Part shown: positions 17,665 to 26,707 of the stretch, in pieces | How positions within the stretch are numbered: position 1 is the first letter of the stretch | Layout of the letters: every line of letters starts with the position of its first letter | DNA from: CAWDVH01 sp963805705 | GTDB taxonomy: Bacteria; Actinomycetota; Actinomycetes; Streptosporangiales; Streptosporangiaceae | Assembly: GCA_963805705.1 (NCBI GenBank) | Contig: CAWDVH010000001.1 | Coordinates: 2,232,001 to 2,296,000 of the forward strand | Reading direction: 5' to 3' | DNA: 64,000 bases | Made by a program: the position numbers and the translations under genes | Notes under the pieces: model-generated | What the model saw: the letters and a program-made list of their open reading frames with translations, nothing else | Databases searched by the model: none | What the model was told of the DNA's origin: nothing

Positions 17665-18433
17665 CCGCGTCGATCAGCCCCGCGAGCAGGGCAGGAGCCG
17701 ACAGCGGAAGCAGGTGATCGGCGCCTGGCGCGAGGATCGTGCGGCAGGTAGGGATGCGATCGGCGATGGCGGTGCCGCAGTCCCTGACCATCGGGTACTC
17801 CAGCTCGCCGATCGCCAGCGCCGCCGGGACGCTGATCTCGGCCAGCCGCGGCCAGGCGGGCGGGTCGTCCGCCAGGTAGCCGCCCTGCCGGAAGAACGCC
17901 GCGACCGCGCTGCGCACCTGGGCTTGCGCGGCCGGATCCGGGCCCGCCCGGTCCGGGACCGGCGTGCGGGCCCAGGTCGCCAGCCCGAGCGCCACCAGGC
18001 CCGCCCGGTCCCCGGCGGCCTGCAGCCGGCCGAACTCCGCCAGGTAGGGATCGTCGTGCGGCCATGGATAGTCCTGGACGCCGGGGGCAGCGAGGATCAG
18101 CGCGCCGACCTGCTCGGGCCGGGCCAGCGCCAGGCCGATGGCCGTTCCGCCGCCGCCGCTATGCCCGGCGAGGACGGCCCGCCCGACCTCCAGGTAGTCA
18201 AGCACGGCCGCCAGATCGCCGGCCTGGGTGAACGAGGCAACGGGTGCCGGCGACCGGCCGTAGCCGCGATTGTCGTATCGGATGACACGGGGTGAGCCGG
18301 TGAGCCGGCCGATCGTCCGGTCCCAGCTCGTGCAGTCGCACCAGTCGGAGTTGGCCAGGACGACGGGAACTCCCCGCCCGCCGGTGTCCTGAGCCCAGAT
18401 CCAGCCGCCCGTGACCGGGACATGAATATCCAT
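17621..18433 (-). CDS. Alpha/beta hydrolase fold protein
   Basis: 270-aa alpha/beta hydrolase. The nucleophile elbow is GHSGGGG (Ser about residue 95), preceded by RVIRYDNRGYGRS (oxyanion/lid strand), and the catalytic His is in GADHLLPLS near residue 240. An acidic residue in AIGELEYPM probably completes the triad. Starts ATG 18433 with AGGA 7 nt upstream. The C-terminus overlaps the 3' end of pcrA by 44 bp on the opposite strand (17621-17664). Esterase, lipase or haloperoxidase-like activity is possible; no partner gene hints at the substrate. Confidence 0.85.
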   Translation of the reverse strand: MDIHVPVTGGWIWAQDTGGRGVPVVLANSDWCDCTSWDRTIGRLTGSPRVIRYDNRGYGRSPAPVASFTQAGDLAAVLDYLEVGRAVLAGHSGGGGTAIGLALARPEQVGALILAAPGVQDYPWPHDDPYLAEFGRLQAAGDRAGLVALGLATWARTPVPDRAGPDPAAQAQVRSAVAAFFRQGGYLADDPPAWPRLAEISVPAALAIGELEYPMVRDCGTAIADRIPTCRTILAPGADHLLPLSAPALLAGLIDAARASLSGHNAAPGA

Positions 18434-18519
18434 CCAGCCATCCTGGCCGGGACCAGGCTACGCTGCGAACTAGGCGCGCTCAGGAGTTCCTGCGGGCGCG
18501 CGGGTTCGGGCGGCAGGTC

Positions 18520-18537
18520 ATGAGAGGCAGGTCATGA
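18520..18537 (+). CDS. Five-codon upstream ORF coupled to the B12-binding subunit gene
   Basis: ATG AGA GGC AGG TCA TGA: encodes MRGRS and its TGA overlaps the ATG of the next gene (ATGA, 18534-18537). It has its own GGCAGG just upstream and arises from a 14-bp tandem near-duplication of the ribosome-binding/start region (GGCAGGTCATGAGA then GGCAGGTCATGAGC). It may be translated and coupled to the next gene, or be a by-product of the duplication. Confidence 0.3.
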   Translation: MRGRS

Positions 18538-18977
18538 GCAGCATCCGGGTGGTCATCGCCAAGCCCGGCCTGGACGGTCATGATCGCGGCGCCAAGGTGG
18601 TCGCCAGGGCGCTGCGCGATGCCGGGGTCGAGGTCATCTACACCGGCCTGCACCAGACGCCGGAGCAGATCGTGGCCGCGGCGCTGCAGGAAGACGCTGA
18701 CGCCATCGGGCTGTCGGTGCTGTCCGGCGCGCACATGACCCAGTTCGGGCGCGTCCTTGAGCTGCTCAAGGAGCAGGACGCCGCCGACATCACGGTGTTC
18801 GGCGGCGGGATCATTCCCGACGCCGACATCGCCGAGCTGGAGCAGATGGGCGTGGCGAGGATCTTCACCCCCGGTGCGTCCACCCACGAGATCGTGGACT
18901 GGGTGCGCGCGGAGCTGGGCAGCGAGGAACTGGGCAGCGAGGACGCGGAAGTCGGCAGCGAGGAAACCGTCGGCTAG
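18534..18977 (+). CDS. Cobalamin-binding small subunit/C-terminal domain of methylmalonyl-CoA (or isobutyryl-CoA) mutase type
   Basis: Stand-alone adenosylcobalamin-binding domain, 147 aa. The base-off/His-on motif D-x-H-x-x-G is LDGHDRG (Asp14, His16, Gly19), followed by IGLSVLSGAHM and VFGGGIIP, the Ser and GG loops that hold the nucleotide tail. It must pair with a separate catalytic (TIM-barrel) mutase subunit, not in this window, to interconvert methylmalonyl-CoA and succinyl-CoA or isobutyryl- and butyryl-CoA. Position beside sucCD suits succinyl-CoA entry into the TCA cycle. The last 25 residues are a degenerate acidic repeat (GSEE/GSED units) not part of the fold. Confidence 0.88.
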   Translation: MSSIRVVIAKPGLDGHDRGAKVVARALRDAGVEVIYTGLHQTPEQIVAAALQEDADAIGLSVLSGAHMTQFGRVLELLKEQDAADITVFGGGIIPDADIAELEQMGVARIFTPGASTHEIVDWVRAELGSEELGSEDAEVGSEETVG

Positions 18978-19098
18978 CGGCCGCCCCGTGACCCAGTTGG
19001 GCCTGGCGGCCGGGCTCGCAATAGGCTGCCTGCGCAGCGCGAAGCACCGAGGCTCGCGCCGTACTGGCGAACATAGCGGATGTATAGGACGGACCCGA

Positions 19099-20295
19099 GT
19101 GGACCTGTTCGAGTATCAGGCGAAGGAGCTCTTCGCCGACTATGACGTTCCGATTCCGGACGGCAAGGTGGCCCATACCCCGCAGGAGGCCCGCGCGATC
19201 GCGGCCGATTTCGCCGCCGCCGGGAAACCGGCCGTGGTGATCAAGGCGCAGGTAAAGACCGGCGGGCGCGGCAAGGCCGGCGGCGTCAAGCTGGCGACCG
19301 GGCCGGACGAGACCGAGGCCAAGGCGCGGCAGATCCTCGGCATGGACATCAAGGGCCACATCGTGCACTCGGTGCTGGTGGCCGCGGACACCGACATCGC
19401 GCAGGAGTACTACCTGTCGTTCCTGCTCGACCGGGCGGAGCGGACCTTCCTGTCCATGTGCTCGGTGGAGGGCGGCGTCGAGATCGAGGAAGTCGCCCGG
19501 ACCAGTCCCGAGGCGCTGGCCAGGATCACGGTGGATCCGCTGACCGGGGTGGACGCCGCCAAGGCCGCCGAGATCGTGGCCGCCGGCGGCCTCCCGCCGC
19601 AGGCGCAGGCCGGAGCGGCCGCGCTCGCGGAGCACCTGTGGGCGGTGTTCGTCGACGAGGACGCCACGCTGGTCGAGGTCAACCCGCTGGTGCTGACCGG
19701 CGACGGCCGGGTGGTCGCGCTGGACGCCAAGGTCACCCTGGACGACAACGCGTCCTTCCGGCAGGACTTCGCCCGCTTCGCCGACCCGAGCGCGGCGGAC
19801 CCGCTGGAGGCGCGGGCCAAGGCCAAGCACCTTAACTACGTCAAGCTCGACGGCGAGGTCGGCATCATCGGCAACGGCGCGGGCCTGGTCATGTCCACCC
19901 TGGACGTCGTCGCCTATGCGGGCGAGGCGTTCGGCGGGGTGCGGCCGGCGAACTTCCTCGACATCGGCGGCGGCGCCTCCGCGGAGGTCATGGCCAACGG
20001 CCTGGAAATCGTCCTGTCCGATCCGTCCGTCCGCAGCGTGCTGGTCAACGTCTTCGGCGGGATCACCTCGTGCGACGAGGTGGCCAACGGAATCGTGGCG
20101 GCGATCGGCATCCTGGCCGCCGACGGCGCGCCGGTGCGCCACCCGATCGTGGTGCGCCTGGACGGCAACAACGCGGCGGAGGGCCGTCGCATCCTTGACG
20201 AGGCGGGCATCGCGGTGGTCGAGCAGGTTGCGACCATGGATGACGCGGCGCGGCGCGCCGCCGAGCTGGCCGCCGCGGCCGCGACAGGAGCATGA
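19099..20295 (+). CDS. sucC: Succinyl-CoA synthetase (ADP-forming), beta subunit
   Basis: Beta subunit of succinate-CoA ligase, making ATP/GTP from succinyl-CoA in the TCA cycle. 398 aa. The ATP-grasp domain starts VDLFEYQAKELFADYDVPIP and includes VVIKAQVKTGGRGKAGGVK; the CoA ligase-like C-terminal half has FLDIGGGASAEV and VNVFGGITSCDEVANG. GTG 19099 is the start because the conserved DLFEYQAK begins immediately after it; the upstream open frame has no homology. AGGA lies 9 nt upstream. It is followed by sucD one base after its stop. Confidence 0.96.
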   Translation: MDLFEYQAKELFADYDVPIPDGKVAHTPQEARAIAADFAAAGKPAVVIKAQVKTGGRGKAGGVKLATGPDETEAKARQILGMDIKGHIVHSVLVAADTDIAQEYYLSFLLDRAERTFLSMCSVEGGVEIEEVARTSPEALARITVDPLTGVDAAKAAEIVAAGGLPPQAQAGAAALAEHLWAVFVDEDATLVEVNPLVLTGDGRVVALDAKVTLDDNASFRQDFARFADPSAADPLEARAKAKHLNYVKLDGEVGIIGNGAGLVMSTLDVVAYAGEAFGGVRPANFLDIGGGASAEVMANGLEIVLSDPSVRSVLVNVFGGITSCDEVANGIVAAIGILAADGAPVRHPIVVRLDGNNAAEGRRILDEAGIAVVEQVATMDDAARRAAELAAAAATGA

Positions 20296-20296
20296 G

Positions 20297-21187
20297 ATGG
20301 CTATCTTCCTGACCGGGGCGAGCCGGGTCATCGTGCAGGGCATCACCGGCTCGGAGGGCCGCAAGCACGGGGCGCGGATGATCGCGGCCGGCACCAACGT
20401 GGTCGGCGGAACCAACCCGCGCAAGGCGGGGCAGGCCATCGATCTCGGCGGCACGCAGGTACCTGTGTTCGGCACGGTGGCGGACGCCATGTCCGCGACG
20501 GGAGCGGACGTCTCCGTCGTCTTCGTCCCGCCGCCCGGCGCCAAGGGCGCGGTGATCGAGGCCATCGACGCGGGCATGCCGCTCGTCATCGTGATCACCG
20601 AGGGCATTCCCGTGCATGACACGGCGGCCTTCTGGGCGTATGCGCGCGCGAACGGCGAGCGCACCCGCATCGTGGGGCCGAACTGCCCTGGCATCGCCTC
20701 GCCCGGCAAGTCCAATGCCGGGATCATCCCGGCTGACATCACCACCGAGGGCCGGATCGGCCTGGTGTCCAAGTCGGGCACGCTGACCTACCAGATGATG
20801 TACGAGCTGCGGGACATCGGATTTTCCACTGCGGTGGGGATCGGCGGCGACCCGATCATCGGCACGACGCACATCGACTGCCTGCGTGCCTTCGCCGACG
20901 ACCCGGAGACCGACGCGATCGTGATGATCGGCGAGATCGGCGGTGACGCGGAGGAGCGGGCCGCCGCGTTCATCGAGCGCAGCGTGTCCAAGCCGGTGGT
21001 CGCCTACGTGGCGGGCTTCACCGCCCCCGAGGGCAAGACGATGGGGCATGCGGGCGCGATCATCTCGGGCTCGGCCGGCACGGCGCAGGCCAAGAAGGAG
21101 GCGCTGGAGAAGGTCGGGGTCAAGGTGGGCAGGACGCCCAGCGAGACCGCTGGCCTGGTCCGCGACCTGATGCAGGCGGCCGGCTGA
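20297..21187 (+). CDS. sucD: Succinyl-CoA synthetase, alpha subunit
   Basis: Alpha subunit, 296 aa, with the CoA-binding Rossmann domain (VQGITGSEGRKH, GGTNPRKAG) and the phosphorylated active-site His251 in TMGHAGAIISG. GPNCPGIASPG and KSGTLTYQ are typical. AGGAG lies 7 nt before ATG 20297, and only one base separates it from the sucC stop, so the two subunits are translated from one message. Length and all motifs are normal. Confidence 0.97.
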   Translation: MAIFLTGASRVIVQGITGSEGRKHGARMIAAGTNVVGGTNPRKAGQAIDLGGTQVPVFGTVADAMSATGADVSVVFVPPPGAKGAVIEAIDAGMPLVIVITEGIPVHDTAAFWAYARANGERTRIVGPNCPGIASPGKSNAGIIPADITTEGRIGLVSKSGTLTYQMMYELRDIGFSTAVGIGGDPIIGTTHIDCLRAFADDPETDAIVMIGEIGGDAEERAAAFIERSVSKPVVAYVAGFTAPEGKTMGHAGAIISGSAGTAQAKKEALEKVGVKVGRTPSETAGLVRDLMQAAG

Positions 21188-21271
21188 CCGCCGGATCTGC
21201 CGCTGGTTGGGCGGGAACTGTCCGGCGCGCCTAACCGCGGACGGGCCCCCCAGTGGCCAGGCTTGAGTCTT

Positions 21272-22654
21272 GTGACTAGTTCTGCCCTGGGCGCCCGCCC
21301 GGCCGGCGCGGCAGGCGGCGGCGCGGGCGGGGTGCCGTCCGGTCCGGCCCGCCCGCTCATCGTCACCGGGGCCATCGCGGCCTGCGCGGCGGCCGGGGTC
21401 GGGATGGTCATCCTGACCCTCCTGGTGCTGGCGGGCTGGATCGCCGCGCCGCATGCCGGGCTCGGCCTCACCGGCCTCACCGGCGTCCTGCGGGTCGCGG
21501 CGGGGCTGTGGCTGATCGGTCACCATGTCGGCTTCACGCTGCACGGGGCCGGCCGGATCGGCCTGCTGCCGCTGGGCCTGGTCCTGCTGCCCGGCGCGCT
21601 GCTGTGGCGGGCGGGCCGGTGGGTGGTCCGCACGGGCGGGGTGGCCAGGCTGCGGCATGTCGGCTACGCGGCGCTGGCGCTGGCCGCGCCGTATGCTCTG
21701 GTGGCGGGCGCGCTGGCCCTGGTCAGCAGGTCGGTGCTGGCCGAGCCGTCGGTGCCGCAGGCGGTGATCGCATCCTTCCTGCTCGCGCTGACCGCGGGCG
21801 GTCTCGGCGGAGCGCGCGCCCTGGCCCCGTGGACGCAGCTGGGCGGCCTGCTGCCCGCCAGGCTGCGCTCGGTCATCATCGGCACGGCCGGCGCGCTGGC
21901 CGTGCTGGCCTGCGCGGGCGCGGCACTGGCCGGGGCGTCGCTGGGCACCCATCTGGGCGAGTTCCGGTCGGTGGATACCGTGCTGGCCCCCGGCGCGGTC
22001 GGGGCGGTCCTGCTGCTGCTCGCCCAGCTGGCCTATGTGCCGAACGCGATCGTCTGGGCGATTTCCTTCATGCTCGGCCCCGGGTTTGCCTTCGGCACCG
22101 GCACGGTGGTGGCGCCGACCGGCTCGGCGCTCGGAGCGCTCCCGGCGTTCCCGATGCTCGCCTCCATGCCCCAGGGCCTGCATAGCGGGGCGCCCGCGCT
22201 GCTGTCGGCGGCGATGCTGGCCCTGCCCTACCTGGCCGGATGTTTCGGCGGCCTGCTGCTGGCCAGGGCCGCGCCGACCCCCGTTCTCGAGGCCGCGCCG
22301 ATGTGGGGCTTCGCGTGCGGTGCGCTGGCCGGCGGCGTGCTCGGGGGGCTGGCGGTGTTCGCGGGCGGGTCGCTGGGCAACGGGCGCCTGGCCGCGGTCG
22401 GACCGTCGCCCTGGCAGGTCGGCGTGGTAGCCGCCCTGGAGGTCGGCGTGGCCGCCGCCGTGACCGCGGGCGTCGCCAACTGGCTGCGGTTCCGGGCCGG
22501 CCGGGCGGGGGGTAGCGCGCCCGGCCCCCGTGGCCCCGGCCGAAGCGGCGCGAGCGACGACGGCGGGCACGTCATCTACCTCGATCCGTGGGCCGCCGAG
22601 CAGGACGCTGGCGGCCCGGCGGCGGCGCCCCCCGGGCCGTCCGCGCTCCCGTGA
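21272..22654 (+). CDS. DUF6350-type polytopic membrane protein
   Basis: About 460-aa integral membrane protein with roughly 10-12 hydrophobic helices separated by short Arg-containing loops, and a hydrophilic Gly/Pro-rich tail of about 50 residues. Its place directly after sucD matches the DUF6350 family of actinobacteria, usually found between sucD and purN; that link rests on memory of synteny. GTG 21272 is preferred, TTG 21263 is the alternative; both have weak ribosome-binding sites (AGG about 10 nt from the GTG). Function unknown. Here purN is not adjacent but 15 kb away. Confidence 0.72.
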   Translation: MTSSALGARPAGAAGGGAGGVPSGPARPLIVTGAIAACAAAGVGMVILTLLVLAGWIAAPHAGLGLTGLTGVLRVAAGLWLIGHHVGFTLHGAGRIGLLPLGLVLLPGALLWRAGRWVVRTGGVARLRHVGYAALALAAPYALVAGALALVSRSVLAEPSVPQAVIASFLLALTAGGLGGARALAPWTQLGGLLPARLRSVIIGTAGALAVLACAGAALAGASLGTHLGEFRSVDTVLAPGAVGAVLLLLAQLAYVPNAIVWAISFMLGPGFAFGTGTVVAPTGSALGALPAFPMLASMPQGLHSGAPALLSAAMLALPYLAGCFGGLLLARAAPTPVLEAAPMWGFACGALAGGVLGGLAVFAGGSLGNGRLAAVGPSPWQVGVVAALEVGVAAAVTAGVANWLRFRAGRAGGSAPGPRGPGRSGASDDGGHVIYLDPWAAEQDAGGPAAAPPGPSALP

Positions 22655-22664
22655 TGGTGCTTGC

Positions 22665-23399
22665 TCAGCCGGCCCCGGCCGGCCCGAGCCCGGATTCGAG
22701 CGATCGCTCGAACTGGATATTGCATGCTTGCTGCGCCGACGGCGTCTGGGCCCGGTCCAGGCAGCTGGAGTAGTCGGAGACCTGCCGGGCGGCCAGCGTG
22801 AACAGGGCCAGCAGCGCGATCCCGAACACGGTGCCGAGCAGTCCGAAGATCAGGCCGGCGATGGCACCGCGCGGGCGCCAGGTGTCATCGCGACGGGCCC
22901 GGCGCATCGCGCTGAGCGCCAGCCAGCAGGCGGCGGGACCGATGACCACCGTGAAGATCACCAGGTAGATGCCGCGATGGAGGTTCTGCCCGATCCCGAA
23001 CAGGGCGAGCAGGCTCAGCATTCCGAAGATCATCGAGGCGAGTGCGCGCTGTCGTACCTCTCGCTCCGGCGGACGCCTCGGCCGGGGCGGTCCTGGCCGG
23101 CCGGGCGGTACTCCTGGCGGCCGCTCGGACAGCCACGGCTCCCGCGGCGGCTGCGCTGGCTGCGGCGGCTGCGCTGGCTGCTGCGGTTGTGCTGGCGGCG
23201 GCGGTTGCGGCAGGCCGTCTGGCGGCGGCTGTGAGTATCCGCCCGGCGCCGGCGCCGGGCCCTGGCCGGCGGCCGGCTCGGGGAAGCTCAGCGGAGGCAG
23301 CCCAGGCAGCCTGCCCGCCGGCTGCTCACCCGGCTCGGGGAAGCTCGGCGGAGACTGTGGTCTGTGGTCGGCGGACAGGGCCGTTCCTCTCCTGATCAT
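22665..23399 (-). CDS. DUF4190-like membrane protein with a long Pro/Gln-rich N-terminus
   Basis: 244 aa. The first 115 residues are disordered, Pro/Gln/Gly-rich with tandem PAQPPQ-like units. Then come two or three hydrophobic segments (SMIFGMLSLLALFGIG; YLVIFTVVIGPAACWLALSAM; AIAGLIFGLLGTVFGIALLALF), of the DUF4190 layout, and an extracytoplasmic Cys-containing tail (SCLDRAQTPSAQQACN) whose two Cys could pair. It ends 10 bp from the convergent DUF6350 gene. A repeat-rich stretch at 23110-23220 encodes the Pro/Gln region. Function unknown. Confidence 0.7.
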   Translation of the reverse strand: MIRRGTALSADHRPQSPPSFPEPGEQPAGRLPGLPPLSFPEPAAGQGPAPAPGGYSQPPPDGLPQPPPPAQPQQPAQPPQPAQPPREPWLSERPPGVPPGRPGPPRPRRPPEREVRQRALASMIFGMLSLLALFGIGQNLHRGIYLVIFTVVIGPAACWLALSAMRRARRDDTWRPRGAIAGLIFGLLGTVFGIALLALFTLAARQVSDYSSCLDRAQTPSAQQACNIQFERSLESGLGPAGAG

Positions 23400-23462
23400 C
23401 GCGCTGGACGGGGCGGGAGCCCGCCCCTATTTCATCACCTCCGGCCGCCGGTCAGGACGGTC

Positions 23463-26099
23463 TCAGAGCAGGCGCAGATCCACGGCGCGCTCAATTGCCT
23501 CCGAGCGCGAGGATGCTCCCAGTTTCTGGTAGATCGACCGCAGGTGCGATTTGACCGTGTTTCGGGAGATGTAGAGGGTGGCGGCCATCTGCACGTAGGT
23601 GGTGGTGGGCAGCAGCTTCAGGACCCGCAGCTCGGCCGCGGTCAGCGGCACCGCGGGCTGGCCATGCGACTGCGAGGCGTCCGGCTGGGTGGCGCGCACC
23701 TGCAGGGCCGCGGCGATGAGCCGTTCCAGGAAGGGATCGGGCTGCACTTGCGCCGAGTGCTCGACCAGGTAGGCCGTGACCTGGGGGGCGGTCGTGACCA
23801 CCGTGCTGAGGAACCCGCCGCGGCGGGCGGCTTCCAGTACGCCGCCCACCAGGCTGGCGGCGGCGCCCTGGTCGCCGCGCTCGATCGCGATGGCGGCCAG
23901 GAGGATCTGGCCGACTAGCGCGGCGCGCGGCGTCAGATCCCCCGGCGGCAGGGCGTCCAGGTGCTGCTGGGCCGCGTGGGGCTCCTTGGCGGCGAGCGCG
24001 ACCCTGGCCAGCAGCAGGCCGCGCCGGACGGCGGGCAGCCCGGCCGCCAGGGCAGCCGGCGAGCGCAGGTCGCCGAGCGACAGGCGCAGCAGCGCTTCGA
24101 GCTCATCGGCGCGGGCCAGGAGCTCGGAGCTGGTTCCGGCCAGGACCAGGCGCGCCGCCTCGACGCTGGCCAGCGCGTCGCGGATCTGCCCGCGGGCGGC
24201 CCAGATCTGGGCCCGGTCCAGCAGCGCGAGGAACTCGAACGGCGGCCGGAAACCCTCGGATATCGACAGCACGCGCTCGGTGAGCTGCTCGGCCGTGTCG
24301 AGGTCACGCCGCTCCAGCGCGGCGCCGGCCAGCGCGCGCAGGTAATCCACCGCGAAGGGATGCTGCTCGAACCCCAGCCGCCGCGCGTCGGCCGCCGCGT
24401 CGGTGGCCGCCTGCGCGGCCTCGGCGAGGCGGCCGGCCTCGAACCACGCGAGCGCCTGGACCCCCCGCGCCAGCACCAGCCTGACCGGTTCGGTGGCCGC
24501 TGGCATCGCCTGTACGGCGGCCACCTCGCGGTCGACCGCCGCGTAGTCTTCCAGCCAGGTGTAGGCCCGCAGCAGGACGGCCGGCAAAGCGGCATCCCAC
24601 TCATCGGCCAGCAGCGTCCGCTCCTCGATGCCCCGTGCGGCCAGGCCGTAACGCACCGTCGCGCCCGCCTCGCCGTTCTGCGCGCAGAGCCCCGATCGCA
24701 GCGCCGCGATCCTGGATGCCAGCTGCGAGTCCGGCGGGATGGCCGGCTGGGTGCGCTCGATCAGGTCCAGGTACTCCCCGGCCCGGGCCCGGTTCCCCCA
24801 GATCAGCAGGTCGGCGGCGATGGCCAGCAGCCGGCCGGGCACGGCGGTCAGCGCCGAAGGGTCGACCATGCTGAGATCCAGTGTGGCCGGTACCGCCGGG
24901 TCGTGCAGGAAGTCGGTCATGACCCGGTCCTGCAGCAGGGCCAGGGCCCGGTCGACCTGCCGCGCGGCCAGGAAATGGCGGGTGGCGCGCCGCGTATCCC
25001 CGGCCGACTCCAGCCACTCGGCCGCCCTGACCTGCAGCTCCAGCTCCCGGACCGGATCGGTGGCGTGCAGCTCGGCCTGCAGCACCCGGCGCACCAGATG
25101 GTGGTAGCGGTAACTCGCCCGATCGTCATCGAGCGCCACGACGAACAGGTTGGCCACCTCCATGCCGCGCAGCAGCGCGGCCGCGTCCGTCCGGCCGCTG
25201 ACCGCCGCGCAGGCCGGCGCGGTCAGCTCGTCCAGGACACAGGTATCCAGCATGAAGCGCGCCAGCTCGGGCGGCTGCTGCTCCAGGACCTCGCCGATGA
25301 AGTACTCGGCGATCGCGTGGCTGCGGACATCCAGCGCGCGCGCCACCCGGATCGGGTCGCTAGCGCCGCGCAGCGTGAGGGCGGCCATCTGCAGCGCCGC
25401 GGCCCAGCCTTCGCTGCGCTGATGCAGCAGCGCGAGCTCACCGGCGCCCACCTGCACCCCGAAGTTGGCCAGCAGCGCACTGCTCTCGGTCAGCGACAGG
25501 TACAGGTCACGGTCGCGCAGCTCGCACAGCTCCCCCGACAGCCGCAGCCGGTGCAGCCGCAGCGGCGGGTCGGCCCGGCCCGCCAGCACCAGCTGCGCGG
25601 TAGCGGCCGGCCAGCGCTCCACCAGGTCCGTCATGTTCCGCCCGGCCGCGGGCGCCGCCGCGTGGAAGTCGTCCACCACGATCGCCGACCCGGCCGGCAG
25701 CCGCGCCGCGTCGTTGGCGATCGACGCGGTCACGTCGGCGGACATCGCGCCGTCCATGGCCAGCAGCTCGGCCGCATCGGCGCCGAAACCCGGCGCGACC
25801 GCCCGCGGCGCCTCAATGAAACCCGACCAGAAACGGACCGGATCGGCGTCGGCCTCATCACACGACAGCCACGACGTCACTTCCGACTCGCGGGTCGCCG
25901 CCCAGCTCGACAACAGCACGCTCTTGCCCGCGCCGGCCGACCCCACGACCACCGTCAGGCGCTGCCCCGCGCCTGCCGTCAGCCGCCCGTGCAGCGCCGA
26001 CCGGGCCACCAGCGTCGTCGGCAGCGTCGTCGGGCGGAACTTCATCCGGGCGAACCGTACGCCCGGCCCGGCCTTGTCCCGTGTCGTGCGCTCAGCCAC
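23463..26099 (-). CDS. LAL-type LuxR family transcriptional regulator (MalT-like STAND ATPase)
   Basis: 878-aa cytosolic regulator. N-terminal P-loop NTPase with Walker A VVGSAGAGKS (51-60) and Walker B AIVVDDFHAA, a winged-helix/STAND region with LSGELCELRDRDL, a long TPR-like alpha-helical middle, and a C-terminal LuxR HTH (about 815-878: LTAAELRVLKLLPT, ISRNTVKSHLRSIYQKLG). The HTH lacks the usual first-helix pattern in part (TTTYVQMAATLYIS) but keeps the recognition helix. Such proteins bind inducer and ATP, oligomerise and activate operons. Target unknown; aquaporin, sulfatase and peroxidase genes nearby are candidates. TAGAAT lies upstream as a possible -10. Confidence 0.9.
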   Translation of the reverse strand: MAERTTRDKAGPGVRFARMKFRPTTLPTTLVARSALHGRLTAGAGQRLTVVVGSAGAGKSVLLSSWAATRESEVTSWLSCDEADADPVRFWSGFIEAPRAVAPGFGADAAELLAMDGAMSADVTASIANDAARLPAGSAIVVDDFHAAAPAAGRNMTDLVERWPAATAQLVLAGRADPPLRLHRLRLSGELCELRDRDLYLSLTESSALLANFGVQVGAGELALLHQRSEGWAAALQMAALTLRGASDPIRVARALDVRSHAIAEYFIGEVLEQQPPELARFMLDTCVLDELTAPACAAVSGRTDAAALLRGMEVANLFVVALDDDRASYRYHHLVRRVLQAELHATDPVRELELQVRAAEWLESAGDTRRATRHFLAARQVDRALALLQDRVMTDFLHDPAVPATLDLSMVDPSALTAVPGRLLAIAADLLIWGNRARAGEYLDLIERTQPAIPPDSQLASRIAALRSGLCAQNGEAGATVRYGLAARGIEERTLLADEWDAALPAVLLRAYTWLEDYAAVDREVAAVQAMPAATEPVRLVLARGVQALAWFEAGRLAEAAQAATDAAADARRLGFEQHPFAVDYLRALAGAALERRDLDTAEQLTERVLSISEGFRPPFEFLALLDRAQIWAARGQIRDALASVEAARLVLAGTSSELLARADELEALLRLSLGDLRSPAALAAGLPAVRRGLLLARVALAAKEPHAAQQHLDALPPGDLTPRAALVGQILLAAIAIERGDQGAAASLVGGVLEAARRGGFLSTVVTTAPQVTAYLVEHSAQVQPDPFLERLIAAALQVRATQPDASQSHGQPAVPLTAAELRVLKLLPTTTYVQMAATLYISRNTVKSHLRSIYQKLGASSRSEAIERAVDLRLL

Positions 26100-26398
26100 G
26101 ACGTCCCCTGCATTCCCGCCCCCGCCAACGCGCAGGCCCCTTCGGGTCAGTTACGTTTCGTAATTCTAGGCAGCAGCGCGATCACACGCCAAGCTGACGC
26201 GGCTGGCGCCCCTGGAAGAGGCCGGTCCGCGTCATGTACCGGCCACCCAGCGCCACGCCCGGACCCTGACTGCGAATCACCCCTAAAAGAGGATGTCCGA
26301 CGTCCCGCGCCCGGTGCAGACTCCGCTCATAAGGGGGACCGCATGGTCGGTGACGAAAATGGTTCATCGGGTCAGGCGTCGATGCCAGCGCGGCGCCG
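26100..26398. other. Intergenic region upstream of the LAL regulator
   Basis: About 300 bp with the regulator's promoter at the left end. No coding sequence with plausible codon bias was found on either strand; a 77-codon minus-strand frame here lacks a ribosome-binding site and family resemblance. The right part leads into the transporter remnant. Confidence 0.5.
26163..26168 (-). promoter_or_regulatory. Putative -10 (TAGAAT) of the LAL regulator
   Basis: Minus-strand TAGAAT at 26168-26163 gives a leader of about 55-60 nt before the start at 26099. The small palindrome TTACG-ttt-CGTAA (26151-26163) lies immediately downstream and could be an operator. Confidence 0.4.
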
Positions 26399-26605
26399 GT
26401 GAACGCGGCCTTCATCGGGCTGGCGGTCCTCGCGGCCTTGAACCCGAAGCTGTTCGCGCTTGACCTGCTCCTGATGGAGAACGTGCGGCCGCGCCTGATG
26501 TTCCTGTGCTTCCTGCTGGGCGGCCTAGCCGTGAGCCTGTCGATCGGCCTGCTCGACGTGCTCGTGCTGAAGGCCGACTCCGGCCTGGTCCGGCTGGTGA
26601 CCTAG
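26399..26605 (+). pseudogene. N-terminal remnant of a GAP/Sap (SfLAP-like) multi-pass transporter
   Basis: 68 codons from GTG 26399: two hydrophobic helices with the motif ALNPKLFALDLLLM and then FLCFLLGGLAVSLSIGLLDVLV, which resemble the first two helices of the GAP/sulfolipid-addressing (SfLAP) family (LNP...LL...RPR...GG..VS). Full proteins are about 220 aa; here a TAG ends the frame after the second helix and no continuation is seen in other frames. No ribosome-binding site. Best read as a truncated remnant; a real small two-helix protein is possible. Confidence 0.45.
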
Positions 26606-26707
26606 CCCAGTGGCTGCGGCGCAGCCACCACCCGAGAGTTCAACCCAGCACCCGAAGTTCAGCCAGTACCCGACAGCGATCACATCGCCTGACCGCCAGG
26701 AGTGAGC

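Noticed and set aside
20063..22570. 835-codon minus-strand frame opposite sucD/DUF6350
   Set aside because: Low-complexity Arg/Gln/Gly product without motifs; both plus-strand genes are convincing.
23110..23220. GGCTGCGCTGGCTGCGGCGG-like repeats as a possible CRISPR or tandem array
   Set aside because: They encode the Pro/Gln-rich N-terminus of the DUF4190-like protein; no spacers or regular repeat length.
12404..26168. Shared 12-mer AATTACGAAACG (minus strand) upstream of the frameshifted ALDH and the LAL regulator
   Set aside because: Many 12-bp matches are expected by chance in 64 kb; it largely coincides with -10 bases of both promoters and no third copy was seen.
23961..26402. 813-codon plus-strand frame opposite the LAL regulator
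   Set aside because: Gln/Arg-rich antisense artefact of high GC3; the regulator on the minus strand has complete domain motifs.
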